This document shows, one piece after another, positions 27,901 through 39,900 of a DNA stretch of 64,000 bases (its first letter is position 1; every line of letters begins with the position of its first letter). Both the position numbers and the translations under genes were made by a program. Under the pieces are notes generated by a model, which was not told the origin of the DNA, made no database searches, and saw only the letters and a list, made by a program, of their open reading frames with translations. The stretch is from Delphinus delphis. Taxonomy: Eukaryota > Chordata > Mammalia > Artiodactyla > Delphinidae. Location: assembly GCF_949987515.2 (NCBI RefSeq), contig NC_082694.2:65780080-65844079 (forward strand), given 5' to 3'.

Positions 27901-30900
27901 TGCGTGTCCGGATCCTGTGCTCCGCAACGGGAGAGGCCATAACAGTGAGAGGCCCGCGTACCGCAAAAAACAAAAACAGACAACAAAAAAAACGTATTCT
28001 AGATGTCAGAACCAGAATGGGAACCCAGGTCCCTGACCCCCCTCTCGCTCCCCCATCCCTCCCTCCAGGCTAGCAGACACCCCACACTGTACTCCTCTGC
28101 TCTCCTGTCCACCACCTTCCCTAGACAGCAAGAGCTTATTCATCTTTGTACCATCCACAGTCCCTAAACCGTAGTAGGTGCTCAGTGATGCTGGTGGATG
28201 CAATGAGTGAATGGTCGTCTCTAGAAGTTCTTTGGTTGCCCGTTTACAATGTGGTTTTAACTATATGAGATGGTGGAGAAAGAAGAGAGGTACGACTGGA
28301 GGGGTAATTGATGGCCATGGGCTCTCAGTGGGGCTTGGGCTTAGATTTGTGTCGGAGGGGGGAGGGCGTGTTGTTCTTGATCTGCCGGGGATTTCAGCAG
28401 CTGCCGTTTGAGCTTACCTGTGGACCTAGCCTTAAAGATAAAGCCACGGGAGCACACAGGTGGGGACCTGCAGTGGATCTGGGCATCTTTAGGGAGAGTC
28501 CATCCATCCCTGAGCCTGTGTGAGGAGAGGCCATCCTGCTCAGCTGTAATTGATCCACCTGCTTGGCCTCTAGCCATTGACAGTGTCCTCAGAGAGAGTT
28601 CATAGCTGCCCTCTTTTAGCCAATGCCAGCTGAACACCTGCTGCCCAGCCGGCTCTGGCCTGGGGCTGAGGGATACAGAAGTGGAGCAGATATGACCGCC
28701 AGGGTCACTCAGGGAGGTTTGTGTCCTGTGTTCGAGGGGTCATGTCTAACATCTTCTGCAGCCCCCTCATAAGGTTGGCTCCACATAGCACTTAGCCCCA
28801 AACGTCCCTCTCTGCCTGTCTGGCCTCCGTGACTCTGAGCCAAGCAGCTGTCACAACCGTGTTGTGGAAGGACAGAAACCCTCAGAGCTTACAGAAGAGT
28901 ACCCCAGAGTCTGTCACAGCCCTGGAGGCAGAGCCCATGGGTGGCTTCTGGGGAAGCCTGTGGCCAAGGTAAGCAACCAGCATTTTATTTTGCCTTGCAG
29001 TTTCCAAATATTGAGGAAAGATTAAAAATAAACAGTATTGCAGTTTGGGGTCCCCAAGACCACCCTCAGCTTCAGTAATTCACTAGAAGGACTGAGAACT
29101 TAGCAAAGATGCTACACACGTGGTTACTGTTTATTACTGCAAAGGGATGTGGATTAAAATCAGCAGCGGGAAGAGGTGCATGGGGGGAGTTCCGGGCACG
29201 ATCGTGCAGTTGTCCCCTCCCAGTGCTGGCGTGCGGGCAGCCCTTGCTTCCCCCAGCCAGGATGTGTGGCAACATGCACGGAGCATTGCCAAACAGGGGA
29301 GCCCACCCCAGCCTAGGTGTCCAGGGTTTTTATTGGAGGCCAGTCACATAGACGTGGCTAATCACCGCCATGGTTTCCCTGCCCCTCCAGGGGTCAAGTT
29401 GAGTTGGCACCCCGTGACCCAAGGCCGTCACCACAAACCTCATCGTTAGCATAGACTATCTGATGTAACCCCAGGGTCCCAGGTGAACAGACACTTTTAT
29501 AGGCAGAACATGCCAAGGGCTTAGAAGTTACCTCTCAGGAGTTGAGCAAGGGCTAAACGTATCTTTAGGTTAATCCTTTATGGCACAAGGGTTTTTACCT
29601 AAAGACTCAGTGAAGCTGTAGAGGCCCAAACTCAGCAGACAAAGGCAAAAAGAGGACTTTGTCAGACCCACAGAAGAAGATCAGTCTCTGAACTTCTGAG
29701 AACATTTCAGAATTCAAGTCAGGAGAATATCTTTGGGGTGTGTCTCTGTGGAGATATTGGTGTGGGTGGTGGATGGCTGTGTGTGCGTGCAGTGTGTATA
29801 TACACACGGACGCATGGTGACAGGGGCCCCAGAGCACTGTGGCAGCTGGGCAGGAAGCATCTGTGCACATCCCAGAGGGGGAAGCAATGCATTGAAAATG
29901 AGCATTTCCTTTCGCGGGAGCCAGTTGGCTTCAGAGGCACCTTGTCACTGTTGAGATGAGCTGTGTGTGGAGGCCAAGGGCCAAATTAAGTCTGTGAATG
30001 TCAAGGCGGGTGCTCGGTGAATCTGAGCTTAAAATTAGAAGACGACCTTATTTATGGGAGAGGTTGAATCAGGAAATTAAATGACTGCAAGAGAAACAGA
30101 AGTTCCTGCCCATGCTGACGGGGGGTGGTAGGTGCGAAGGATTGGAAAAGTGGTCCTGCCTTGTAGGCCCAGGCCTGTTGTCTCCTCCCAGCTGCTGGAT
30201 TCCCATTCAGCCAGTGAGTCTCCTGGTCACAGCTCAGTTATCCTGCCCATGGGAGCCCAGTTTCCCCTCCTGCATACCAGCACGGGAGCGTTCATCCAGA
30301 ATTAAGGAACATTTTAAAAACATACGCAGTGCCTTGATGGCCCCCAAGAACTGGTGAATTTGTCTTGCAGATTTTGAAACTAGCCCCTGGATGACGTGGA
30401 TGCTTATCAGCGGGGTAGCCTGGGGGAGGTAGCAAGCAATGAGGCCGGAAAGCTAGAAACAGGCCTGTTTTTTGATGGTCTTGGATGCCAGGCTAAGGAG
30501 TTTGAACCTTATCTTCAAGGCAATTCAGGTTTTTAGCTGTTGAGCTACAGAGTGAGATTTGAAAGACAGCTCTGTCAGCCACCTGTAGAATGAAAGGGAA
30601 AGGGGTGAGGTGAGGGTGGGGAGAGGAGCTGGGAGTCACTGCCGCGTTCGCCAGGCGCGAGGGGGTAAGGGAGAGTCGGCATCCACTCAGAAAAGCAGTT
30701 GTAGAGTTCCAGTCGGCAGGATCCGTCCGGTTGATGGGCAGAGGTGTAGCTTCTTAAGGCAGCGCTGGGGAGGAAGGGGGGATATGTTGACAGAAAGAGG
30801 GAACCAAGGGAAGGAGCGTGTGTGGGGAGAGGATGGTGAAGGCACCGCTGAAAGGCCGTGTGCGTCCACATGGAGGGGCCGTCCGCCCGAGCCTGGAAGC

Positions 30901-33900
30901 GAGGAGCAAAGTCAGGGCTGGAGGTGCAGGCTTGATTCTCACAGGTGACAACTCAAGTCTGGAATCTCTGGAGATGCTACGCATCAACTTGCCCGTGAAC
31001 CATAGGCATAGAAGGTAAGTGTTGGGAAATTCCCACTGTGGAGGTGTGGCTTTGCTTCTTGGAGCTGCAGGCTTGAGGCCACCTTGCTGGCTGACTGTGT
31101 CCTCTGCCTCCTGAGAGCCCCATGGCACTGAAGGACTTCAGGGCTCCCCTTCTTCCTGACGTCCCTTTCCTCAGTGTGCAGCGCGCCCCAGCCAGCCTCC
31201 CCGTGTCTCCACCCTGACTACATGGCCACGAGAAGGCGCCCGGGAGTAAAGGAAAGGCTCGTAGCATTGTAGGCATCATACCTGGAGAGGTCGCAGTGTC
31301 TGTTGGCCCATTTTATAGATGAGAACATTGAGATCCAGAGAGGAAAGTTCTCATCAAGGCCCTGAACCCAGTCTCCGGCCCTCCCAGGGCGAGGCCCTAC
31401 CGAGCCCTGGCCTGGCTCTCTTATGCCGCCATCTGAGCGTGGAGGCCTTCTTTTTACAGGACTACACGCGGGTGGTGTGCCCCGTGATCGATATCATCCA
31501 CCTGGACACCTTCAACTACATCGAGTCGGCCACGGAACTTAGAGGGGGTGAGTGGGGCTAACACCCTTGCCCAGTAAGGACTTTCTTTTTCTCCTGGTCG
31601 TTGCTGCCAAGGGGGAAAGTGAGAAAAATCACCTAGCCCTGCATCCTGTAATGTCAATAGCTCCAGGGTGGCCCTCGCCATGGGGACTGTGAATGGAAGG
31701 GCCGGGGGGGTGGCAGGTCACTCCTAGCCCCCTGAGCTCTAGCTCCAACACGGGGTCACTCCAGAGCCTGAGGATTCGAGGGAAGCAAGGGCCCCCCTCC
31801 AATGTGGGACCTGAATTGTTCCAGCATCTCAGTATTGGGTGCCTCCCTCTCTTCAAGGCCCACCACAGTTCTGCCCAGGGCTGAGTGCTGGGCTCCTCAA
31901 GAGGGGTTTGGGGTGATTCAGCCCCTCACAGACCTCCTGCTTACACGCCCCCACTCCCGAGACTCTTGGCCAAGGGCCACACTCCGTAACTGTCCATCGT
32001 GTCCCCCTTAGGTCCCACTCTTGGACTCTGTCAACTCCCACTCTTTATCCTGTGCCCTTTGTTCCCTAAGTCCACCCAGCAGAGAAGCCTCAGAGAGGCA
32101 GTAGGGGGTAGAGAAAGAAGGAAGCCGGAAGGGAAATCAGGCAGCTATGTTGCCGACCAGCTTGGGTGAGACCTGTTATCCCTGGGACCACCTGGGAAAC
32201 TGGGTACGTTCTTGAGCTTCTAGTAAAGGGACAGAATGAACAAGGTCTGCAGGTGCATCAGAGAGACCAAGTCAGCCATGTGGATGCTGTGTTTCAGGGT
32301 TTGACTGGAGCCTCCACTTCCAGTGGGAGCAGCTCACACCAGAGCAGAAGGCTCGGCGCCTGGACCCCACTGAGCCCATTAGGTGAGTCAGGGCAAGGGT
32401 TAGGGGTGGGCAGATTCATAACCACTTGGCCCTTCCCACTGTCACGTGGTATAGGGAAGCAGTCCGTGGGAGATGCTCACACGATTGGGCAGAAACCAAG
32501 AGGACCCTTTGCCAGGCCAGCACCGCCTTTGCCCTTATTTTAGGAGGTTTCCGTCCTCGTGGAGACTTCTGCTGAAGGGGTGGGGGCCGGTGGAGACCTG
32601 TGCTGAGGACTTGCCCAGCGCTGTCCACCCACGCACATGCCATGTCAATATTTACACTTCCAGCTAAATGTTGGAGGGTCCCAGACGGTCCCGTTTGAGC
32701 CTCTGACAAGAGAAAAGATGGTTCCTTAGCCCTCAGGTGCTGGATGTCAGGATTCAGCCCAGGTAGGTCGAGTCAGCCATTGCTGTAAGTGGACGCTGCT
32801 GTCAAGGCATGGCCACTGCTATGAACACACACGACTGCCGCGTCCCACGTGAGAACACGACAGGCGCGTCAGCTCTGGGCTGCCTCTGCGGTGCTGCCTT
32901 GTCCTCATCTACATTCTCACTTCCAGACCCCATTGTGACCCACAGCACAGTGGCCAGATGGGGTTCAGGCCCATCCGAGGGCTCGGCGTAGAGTAGAGCA
33001 CGGGTCCACCCAGCGGTGTCTGCATCGTGTGTGTGGCTTCAGTGCTCCCAAGACTGGAGGGTGCACGTGTCCCAGGCCTGTTGCGAACCTCCAATCTAAA
33101 ACTTTCCTGCCTCCAGGGGAACGTCAGGAGGCCAGCAGCTGCTTCAGGGTGTGGAGAGAAGACCACGGGACGGGGATTGCTCCTGCCGGGGTTGCAGGGA
33201 TGCTCTGGGCTCTTCAGGGGCACCTCTGCAACGCGGGGCCTGCCACAGAGTAAATGTTTGATCATTTTCATTGAACTAACTTAAGTCAAACTGAGACTCA
33301 AAGGGCTGTGAAGAACTGAGTGGTGACACTCAGACAGACGGTGGGAATTGGGAGAACTTTGCAGTGGGACCTCTGTCGCATCTTCCCGCCAGTCCCTCCT
33401 CCCTCCTCCAGCTTTCATGACCTGGCGTGATGCCGAGAGGGAGGTTGGAGCCACGTGGCATGCCAGATAGTGCCATTTGCTCCTAAAGGGAGAGCAGAAC
33501 CTTCTCACCATCCTCAGGACCACGCAGCACACACCAGTGCCTCGGTTACTTGCTGCCGGAAGTGTCTGATGTGGCAAGTGGACCAGGACAAAGTCAAGGT
33601 CAAGGCGGTGATGGTGCCGCTGCCTCTGGGTTTCCCTTCTCTGTCCCAGGGGTAGGGTTTTTGGGGCAGGTTCTCTTCTTGTGGGAACATCTCTGCTCCT
33701 CAGAGGACAAGTGTTTCCCAGAGGATAGTAGGGTGTCGTGGCATCGGGAGACCGAGCTTCTGGCCTGCTTCCCGTCAACTAACTGTCTGACATAGAAGAA
33801 AACGCCCTTCGCCCTCTGGACCCACGGAATGAGGGCCGAGGTCCCGGAGGGCTTGCCAGCACCCCAGCCGAGCTGTTGATTCTTGCAGACATGCGTCCTT

Positions 33901-36900
33901 GTGCTTATCGGGTTGCTTGGCTGGACTCTGCAGCCCTTTCCTTTCCAAGTGGCTTCTCCGGAATCTCTTTCAGTGGTCAAGGGGAGGGGAGCTTGGGAGA
34001 GGACCCCAAGGAAAGAGAATGAAGATGAGGGTGTGTTTGTTTACTAGGGCTGCTGCAGCAGAGTACCACAGGCTGTGTGGCTTAAACCACAGAAACATAC
34101 CGTCTTGAGCTCTGGAGGCTGGAAGTCCAAGACGGAGGTGTTGGCATTTAGCGGTCCTGGCATTCAGCGGTAACCCTGTGCATCGTCCTCTGCCCCGTTT
34201 TCTCCTGTCCCTGTCTCCAGGATGCGTTATGGCTTTCTTCTTCAGTCATTAAGAGTTATTTCCTGGAAATTTATGGCTGTTGGCCTGACCCACAGCATCT
34301 GTTCTCCTAAACTGGGCAGTGTAGAGAAATCTATCAGAAAAGTCCGTGTCCTGCCGTGTGGGGGCAGGGTTGCTTCCTTCTGAGGGCTGTGCCGGACCTT
34401 CTCCTGGGCTTGCAGAGGGCCGTCTTCTCTCTGTGTCTCCTCACATTGTCTTCTCTTTGTGCATGTCTGTCTCTGCAACTACATGTCCCTTTTATAAGAC
34501 ACCAGTCCTATTGGATTAGGACCCACCCTAATAACCTCATTTTAACTTGATCACCTCTGTAAAGACCTTCTTTTTAAATAAGGTCACATTCTGAGGTACT
34601 CAGGGTTAGGATCTCAACATGTTTTTCGGGGGATAAAACTCAATCTGTAGCAGAAGGAAAGAGAGGAAAAAAAGAAGAGAGAGTCCAGGCTCAAGAAATG
34701 GATGTGCTGTTCACAGCTGCTGCCGCAGCCCGTCTTCTCTGCCTGGTCGGTGGCCCGTGGTCCCCGCTCCCTGTACTGGAGCTCCCAGGAGAGCCCCGCT
34801 GGGCAGGGCCTGTGGCAGAAGCCAGGGGGAGGCTCCCCAGGCCCTCCGAACAGCCGGGGTTCTGAGCAAATCCCGACTGCCCCACAGGAGGTGTGCAGAC
34901 GAGCATGTTAGCCTGTCTGCAGGGTCAGGAGATTTACAGTCGAAGGGAAAACCCTGGAGCATGTTCCTGTTTGAGGTAAGTGGACAGTATGGCGTCAAGA
35001 TCAGGACCACCAGGACAGAGAACACGGCAGCAGCCCCGCTCCCATGACTGACCCTCCTTCTTTTCCTTCCAAATGCACAGGACTCCAATCATAGCTGGAG
35101 GGCTCTTCGTGATGGACAAATCCTGGTTCGACTACCTGGGGAAATATGACATGGACATGGACATCTGGGGCGGGGAGAACTTCGGTGAGTCGCTGTCTTC
35201 GCATCCAGGGGCTAGTGTGCGGGTCTCCGTGTCATTGGACCACGTGTGCCTGGGATGAGGGCCAGGGAGATGGGCAGCAGGTCACTCCTTTGGGGGAACA
35301 CCACGTGGGGTGCCAGAAGGGAAGGAGGGGGATTATCCATGGGGCCACATGGATGCTGCGGACCAGGGAAACACACCCGGATGGACCATGAGGGGGAAGT
35401 TGAGATGCGAAAGCTGGAAAGACCAAAGGAGGAGCACCGAGTCTGAGGGCCAGAGGCAGGCTTGAGCTGGGAGTACTGAACATGGGGATTTGGAGTTGGA
35501 AGGAGACTGGGGATAAAAAGCATGAGGAGGAGGATGGACAGCAACGCCATTAACATCTGGATCACATCTGTTGGCTGGTCTAGGCGTACAGCACTCGGCA
35601 CTGGGTTAGCGAGGAGGGTCTGGGTGAATGCTGCAGAAGCCCTCATCTTTCCGCGCAGAGAAAGCAGTGGGAGAGGGGGGAGGGGCTGGGTCACGTGTTC
35701 CAGAACTGTGTAAACACATGGCCAGGTGTGGCCACAGTGGTGTAGGGCTGCCATGTGCAGATCCAGGAGAAAGTAGTAGAGACCCGTCCCGTCTAGATGA
35801 TGACAATGACTGACCCTCCAGTTTCCTCGTGTGTTAAAAGTGTAACACAGGGATGCTTTGGGGGTTGCTGTGGAAATCCGTTCAGGTAAGTCTGTAAAAC
35901 CCCTGGGCACCATGTGGACACAGTACACGTTAGTTACCATTTCTTCCCTCCAGCAGGTAAGACCTAAGAGGTGACCAGCCTATAAGCTGCACGAGGCAGG
36001 GATCTGGTCTGTTTGTTCACGGCTAGCTCCCTTGCCCAGTATGGTACCTGCCACGAAGGAGGCTTCAGGAACTGTTTGTTGAATAAACCACAGGAGAACC
36101 ATTGTAAAGCAATTATACTCCAATAAAGATGTTAAAAAAAATAAAAACATAAACCGCAAGAGAGGAAGAAGAGTCCAGGGGTGTCAGGGCCCCTTCCCCT
36201 TTCTGGTGCCGGGGAGCGTGTTTGGCATGGGCTCCCCGAGCGGTGGCGCAGGCCAGGGGAAGGATCCATGGGGCTCTTCCTGGCATTTAGCGGTAACCCT
36301 GTGCATCGTCCTCTGCCCCTGTTTTCTCCTGTCCCTGTCTCCAGGATGCGTTATGGCTTTCTTCCTCAGTCATTAAGAGTTATTTCCTGGAAATTTATGG
36401 CTGTTGGCCTGACCCACAGCATCTGTTCTCCTAAACTGGGCAGTGTAGAGAAATCTATCAGAAAAGTCCGTGTCCTGCTGTGTGGGGGCCAGGTTGGAAG
36501 CTTGGCAAACAAAGCAGAAAATCCCAGTTCCCACAAACCAAACCAAATCCCCTGACTAGGACTCAGTCCTCGGATGCCACGGGGGTCTTTGGGGTGGGGT
36601 TTGAGGGGGGATCTGCCTGCACCAGCCCGGGAGAACTGGGAGCCGGGTACACCCTTGGCGTTCTCAATGGGGACAAGGTCTCTGTCCTTCTGGGCAGAGC
36701 CCATCAGATGTCCTCCCGTTCACAGTACCTCTCGTGATTCTTCTTGATGTGCTCTGGCCTTTATCCCTGTACATTGAATCCTTTCTGCAGCCCTTTTGAT
36801 AGACAGCAGTCATCCAGTCTCTGCTCGAATGCTACTGATGATGGTGTGTTTGCTGCTTCACAGTATGGTAAGTTCTGTTGTTGAGAATTTTTGTGTTGAG

Positions 36901-39900
36901 TTGTTAGAAAATTCTTCTAAGTCGAAGCCCAGCTTCCATCAGTCAGGCCTTGTTCTGCCCCTCTTGACCCACACAAAGTACATGTGGTCCTTCCTTTCCA
37001 TGGCAGCCACGTGTGGATGCAGGCAGCGTGTTACTTTCAATGATGTCACATTCTGGTCCTACCTACCAGTACCTTCTCTTTATAGCAACGTTGACACACA
37101 TCTGCTCACATCCAGGGTGATCTCCTCTTGTTGGTTTCCCAGTGGTTTGACATCACCAAATGCTGACTGGACCAGGGAAGTAGGGGGGGCTTCGGGAGAG
37201 GTGTGGGAGAGACATTTTACAATCCATCACAAAAGTTTTTAAATCACAAAGAAAGCACTGCAGACAGCTAACACAGGAAACACTGTTTTCTCCAATTCCA
37301 ACATTCCATTATACTATAGCCAACTCCCAGCACTTTTTTTTTTTTTTTTTGCGGTACGCGGGTCTCTCACTGTCGTGGCCTCTCTCGTTGCGGAGCACAG
37401 GCTCCGGATGCGCAGCCTCCGGATTCGCAGGCTCAGCGGCCATGGCTCACTGGCCCAGCCGCTCTGCGGCATGTGGGATCTTCCCGGACCGGGGCACGAA
37501 CCCGTGTCCCCTGCATCGGCAGGCGGACTCTCAACCACTGCGCCACCAGGGGAGCCCAGCTCCTAGCACTTTAAAAGTCATTTCTGGATTTTTTTTTTTT
37601 TAGCATTTTACATGCCAGAACATGCAGTGCTTTTTTTTTAATTGAAGTATAGTTGATTTACAATGCTGTGTTAGTTTCAGGTGTACGGCAAAGTGGTTCA
37701 GTTATACATATACATACATATTCTTTTTCAGATTCTTTTCCATTATAGGTTATTACAGGGTATTGAATATAGTTCCCTGTGCTATACAGTAGGTCCTTGT
37801 TGGTTATCTGTTTCATATATAGTAGTGTGTAGATGTTAATCCCAAACTCCTAATTTATCCCTCCCCCACCCTCCGCTTTCCTCTTTGGGAACCATAAGTT
37901 TGTTTTCTATGTCAGTGAATCAATTTCTGTTTCGTAAATATGTTCATTTATATATGTTTTTTAGATTCCACAAATAAGTGATATCATATGATATTTGTCT
38001 TTCTCTGACTTACTTCACCTAGTATGATAATCTCTAGGTCCATCCATGTTGCTGCAAATGGCATTATTTCATTCTTTTTTATGGCTGAGTAATATTGCAT
38101 TGTATATATGTACCACATCTTTATCCATTCATCTGTTGATGGACATTTAGGTTGTTTCCATGTCTTGGATATTGTAAATAGTGCTGCTATGAACATTGGG
38201 GTGCATGTATCTTTTTGAATTAGAGTTTTCATCTTTTTCAGATACATGCCCAGGAGTGGGATTGCTGGGTCGTGTGGTAGTTCTGTTTTTAGTTTCTTAA
38301 GAAGCCTCCATACTGTTCTCCACAGTGGCTGCACCAACTTACAATCCCACCAACAGTGTAGGAGGGTTCCCTTTTCTTCACACCCTCTCCAGCATTTGTT
38401 ATTTGTAGACTTTTTGATGATGGCCATTCTGACCAGTGTGAGGTGGTACTTCATTGTAGTTTTGATTTGCATTTCTCTAATAACCAGTGATGTTGAGCAT
38501 TTTTTCATGTGCCTGTTGGCCATCTGTATGTCTTCTTTGGAGAAATGTCTATTTAGGTCTTCTGCCCCTTTTTTGATTGAGTTGTTTGGGTTTTTTTTTT
38601 TTTTTTGCGGTATGTGGGCCTCTCACTGTTGTGGCATCTCTCACTGTTGTGGCCTCTCCCGTTTGCGGAGCACAGGCTCCGGACGCGCAGGCTCAGCGGC
38701 CATGGCTCACGGGCCCAGCCGCTCCACGGCATGTGGGATCTTCCCGGACCAGGGCACGAACCCACGTCCCCTGCATCGGCAGGCGGACTCTCAACCACTG
38801 CGCCACCAGGGAAGCCCGGGGTTTTTTTTGATATTGAGCTGTACGAGCTTTTTGTATATTTTGGAAATTAAGCCCTTGTCAGTTGCATCGTTTGCAAATA
38901 TTTCTCCCAGTCCATAGGTTGTCTTTTCATCTTATTATGGTTTCCTTTGCTGTGCAAAAGCTTCGAAGTCTAATTAGGTCCCATTTGTCCACCTGCAAAG
39001 GACAGATGGTGAGGAGGGGAAAAGGGATCTGCATGTCAGAGTAAAAAATCCAAGCTCCAGTGTATGGCAAGAGGGCCCCTTGCTTCCAAGTCCTGAAGAT
39101 CCTCTCCCCTCAGCATCACTCATGTCCATCCCCCTCTTACTCTCCTAAATGATTCTCCACCTCCAGTCTGCTCCGCTCAAAGCCATCCCCACACACTCCC
39201 GCCAAAGTGCTCTTGGAAATGCCAATCTCTCCCACCCTCCCGGGTTTGGCACCCCCTGTGGCCCCTTCTTGTCCTAAAGACAACGCCCACACCATTCCTT
39301 GACCTTGCCCACCTCCCCAGCCTTCAGTCCAGAGGCATTGACAGACCCTCCTGCACTGCCCGGACATGCCCAGCCATCTACAGAGATCCAGCCTCCACCC
39401 TCCACCAAGTGCCAGATGGCCACAGATCACAGCTCTGGGGCTGCCTGGCCTCCCCCAGGACTAGGACACCCTCCCTACCCACCCTCTGCCCACTCCCCGC
39501 AGCACCCTGCTCTCCTCTCCACTCTGGTACTGGGCCCTCTCGCGTATTTGTCTGTTTTACTTCTGTGCCTTCCACCCACAAGAACATTCATCTAACTTCT
39601 CGACCTCAATGACTGGAGCGGTGGAAACTGCTCGCTGAATGTGTGTTCAAAGCGGGAGGTTGACCAGGAAGGGGGTTCAGGGTGGGAAGGACCACATGTA
39701 CACAGCTCTGAGGCTCCATGTAAAATCAGTCTCCGTGCGTTAAACAGAGCCCGTGGGGAATAACAACGGCAGGTAAAGATGTCTTTCCTTTCCCAAGACG
39801 TGGGCTTTCTGCGTGTTCCAGACGTAGTTGCCTTTGTTGCATCGACTTGATTTCACAGCCCAGAAGTCCATGAGATCACTGGACAAGGCTCTGGCCAGGG

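Larger units (their letters stand above)
24169..31459 (+). other. GALNT14 intron D-E
   Basis: A 7.3 kb intron. It holds an L1 3' end at 25954-26271, an older L1 piece at 26640-26846, a MIR split by a CHR SINE at 27600-28045, an L2-like tail at about 28090-28215 and an LTR-like stretch at about 29000-29600. The region 29650-31450 holds nothing that I can name beyond a weak MIR-like patch near 31290-31370. Confidence 0.8.
32383..35080 (+). other. GALNT14 intron F-G
   Basis: A 2.7 kb intron. The first 1.6 kb holds nothing I can name. An ancient repeat spans about 34040-34640 and is split by copy 1 of the 217-base duplication. Confidence 0.8.

Noticed and set aside
35212..35940. 242-codon minus-strand reading frame beside exon G
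   Set aside because: No recognisable domain. It lies antisense to intron sequence and partly over MIR.
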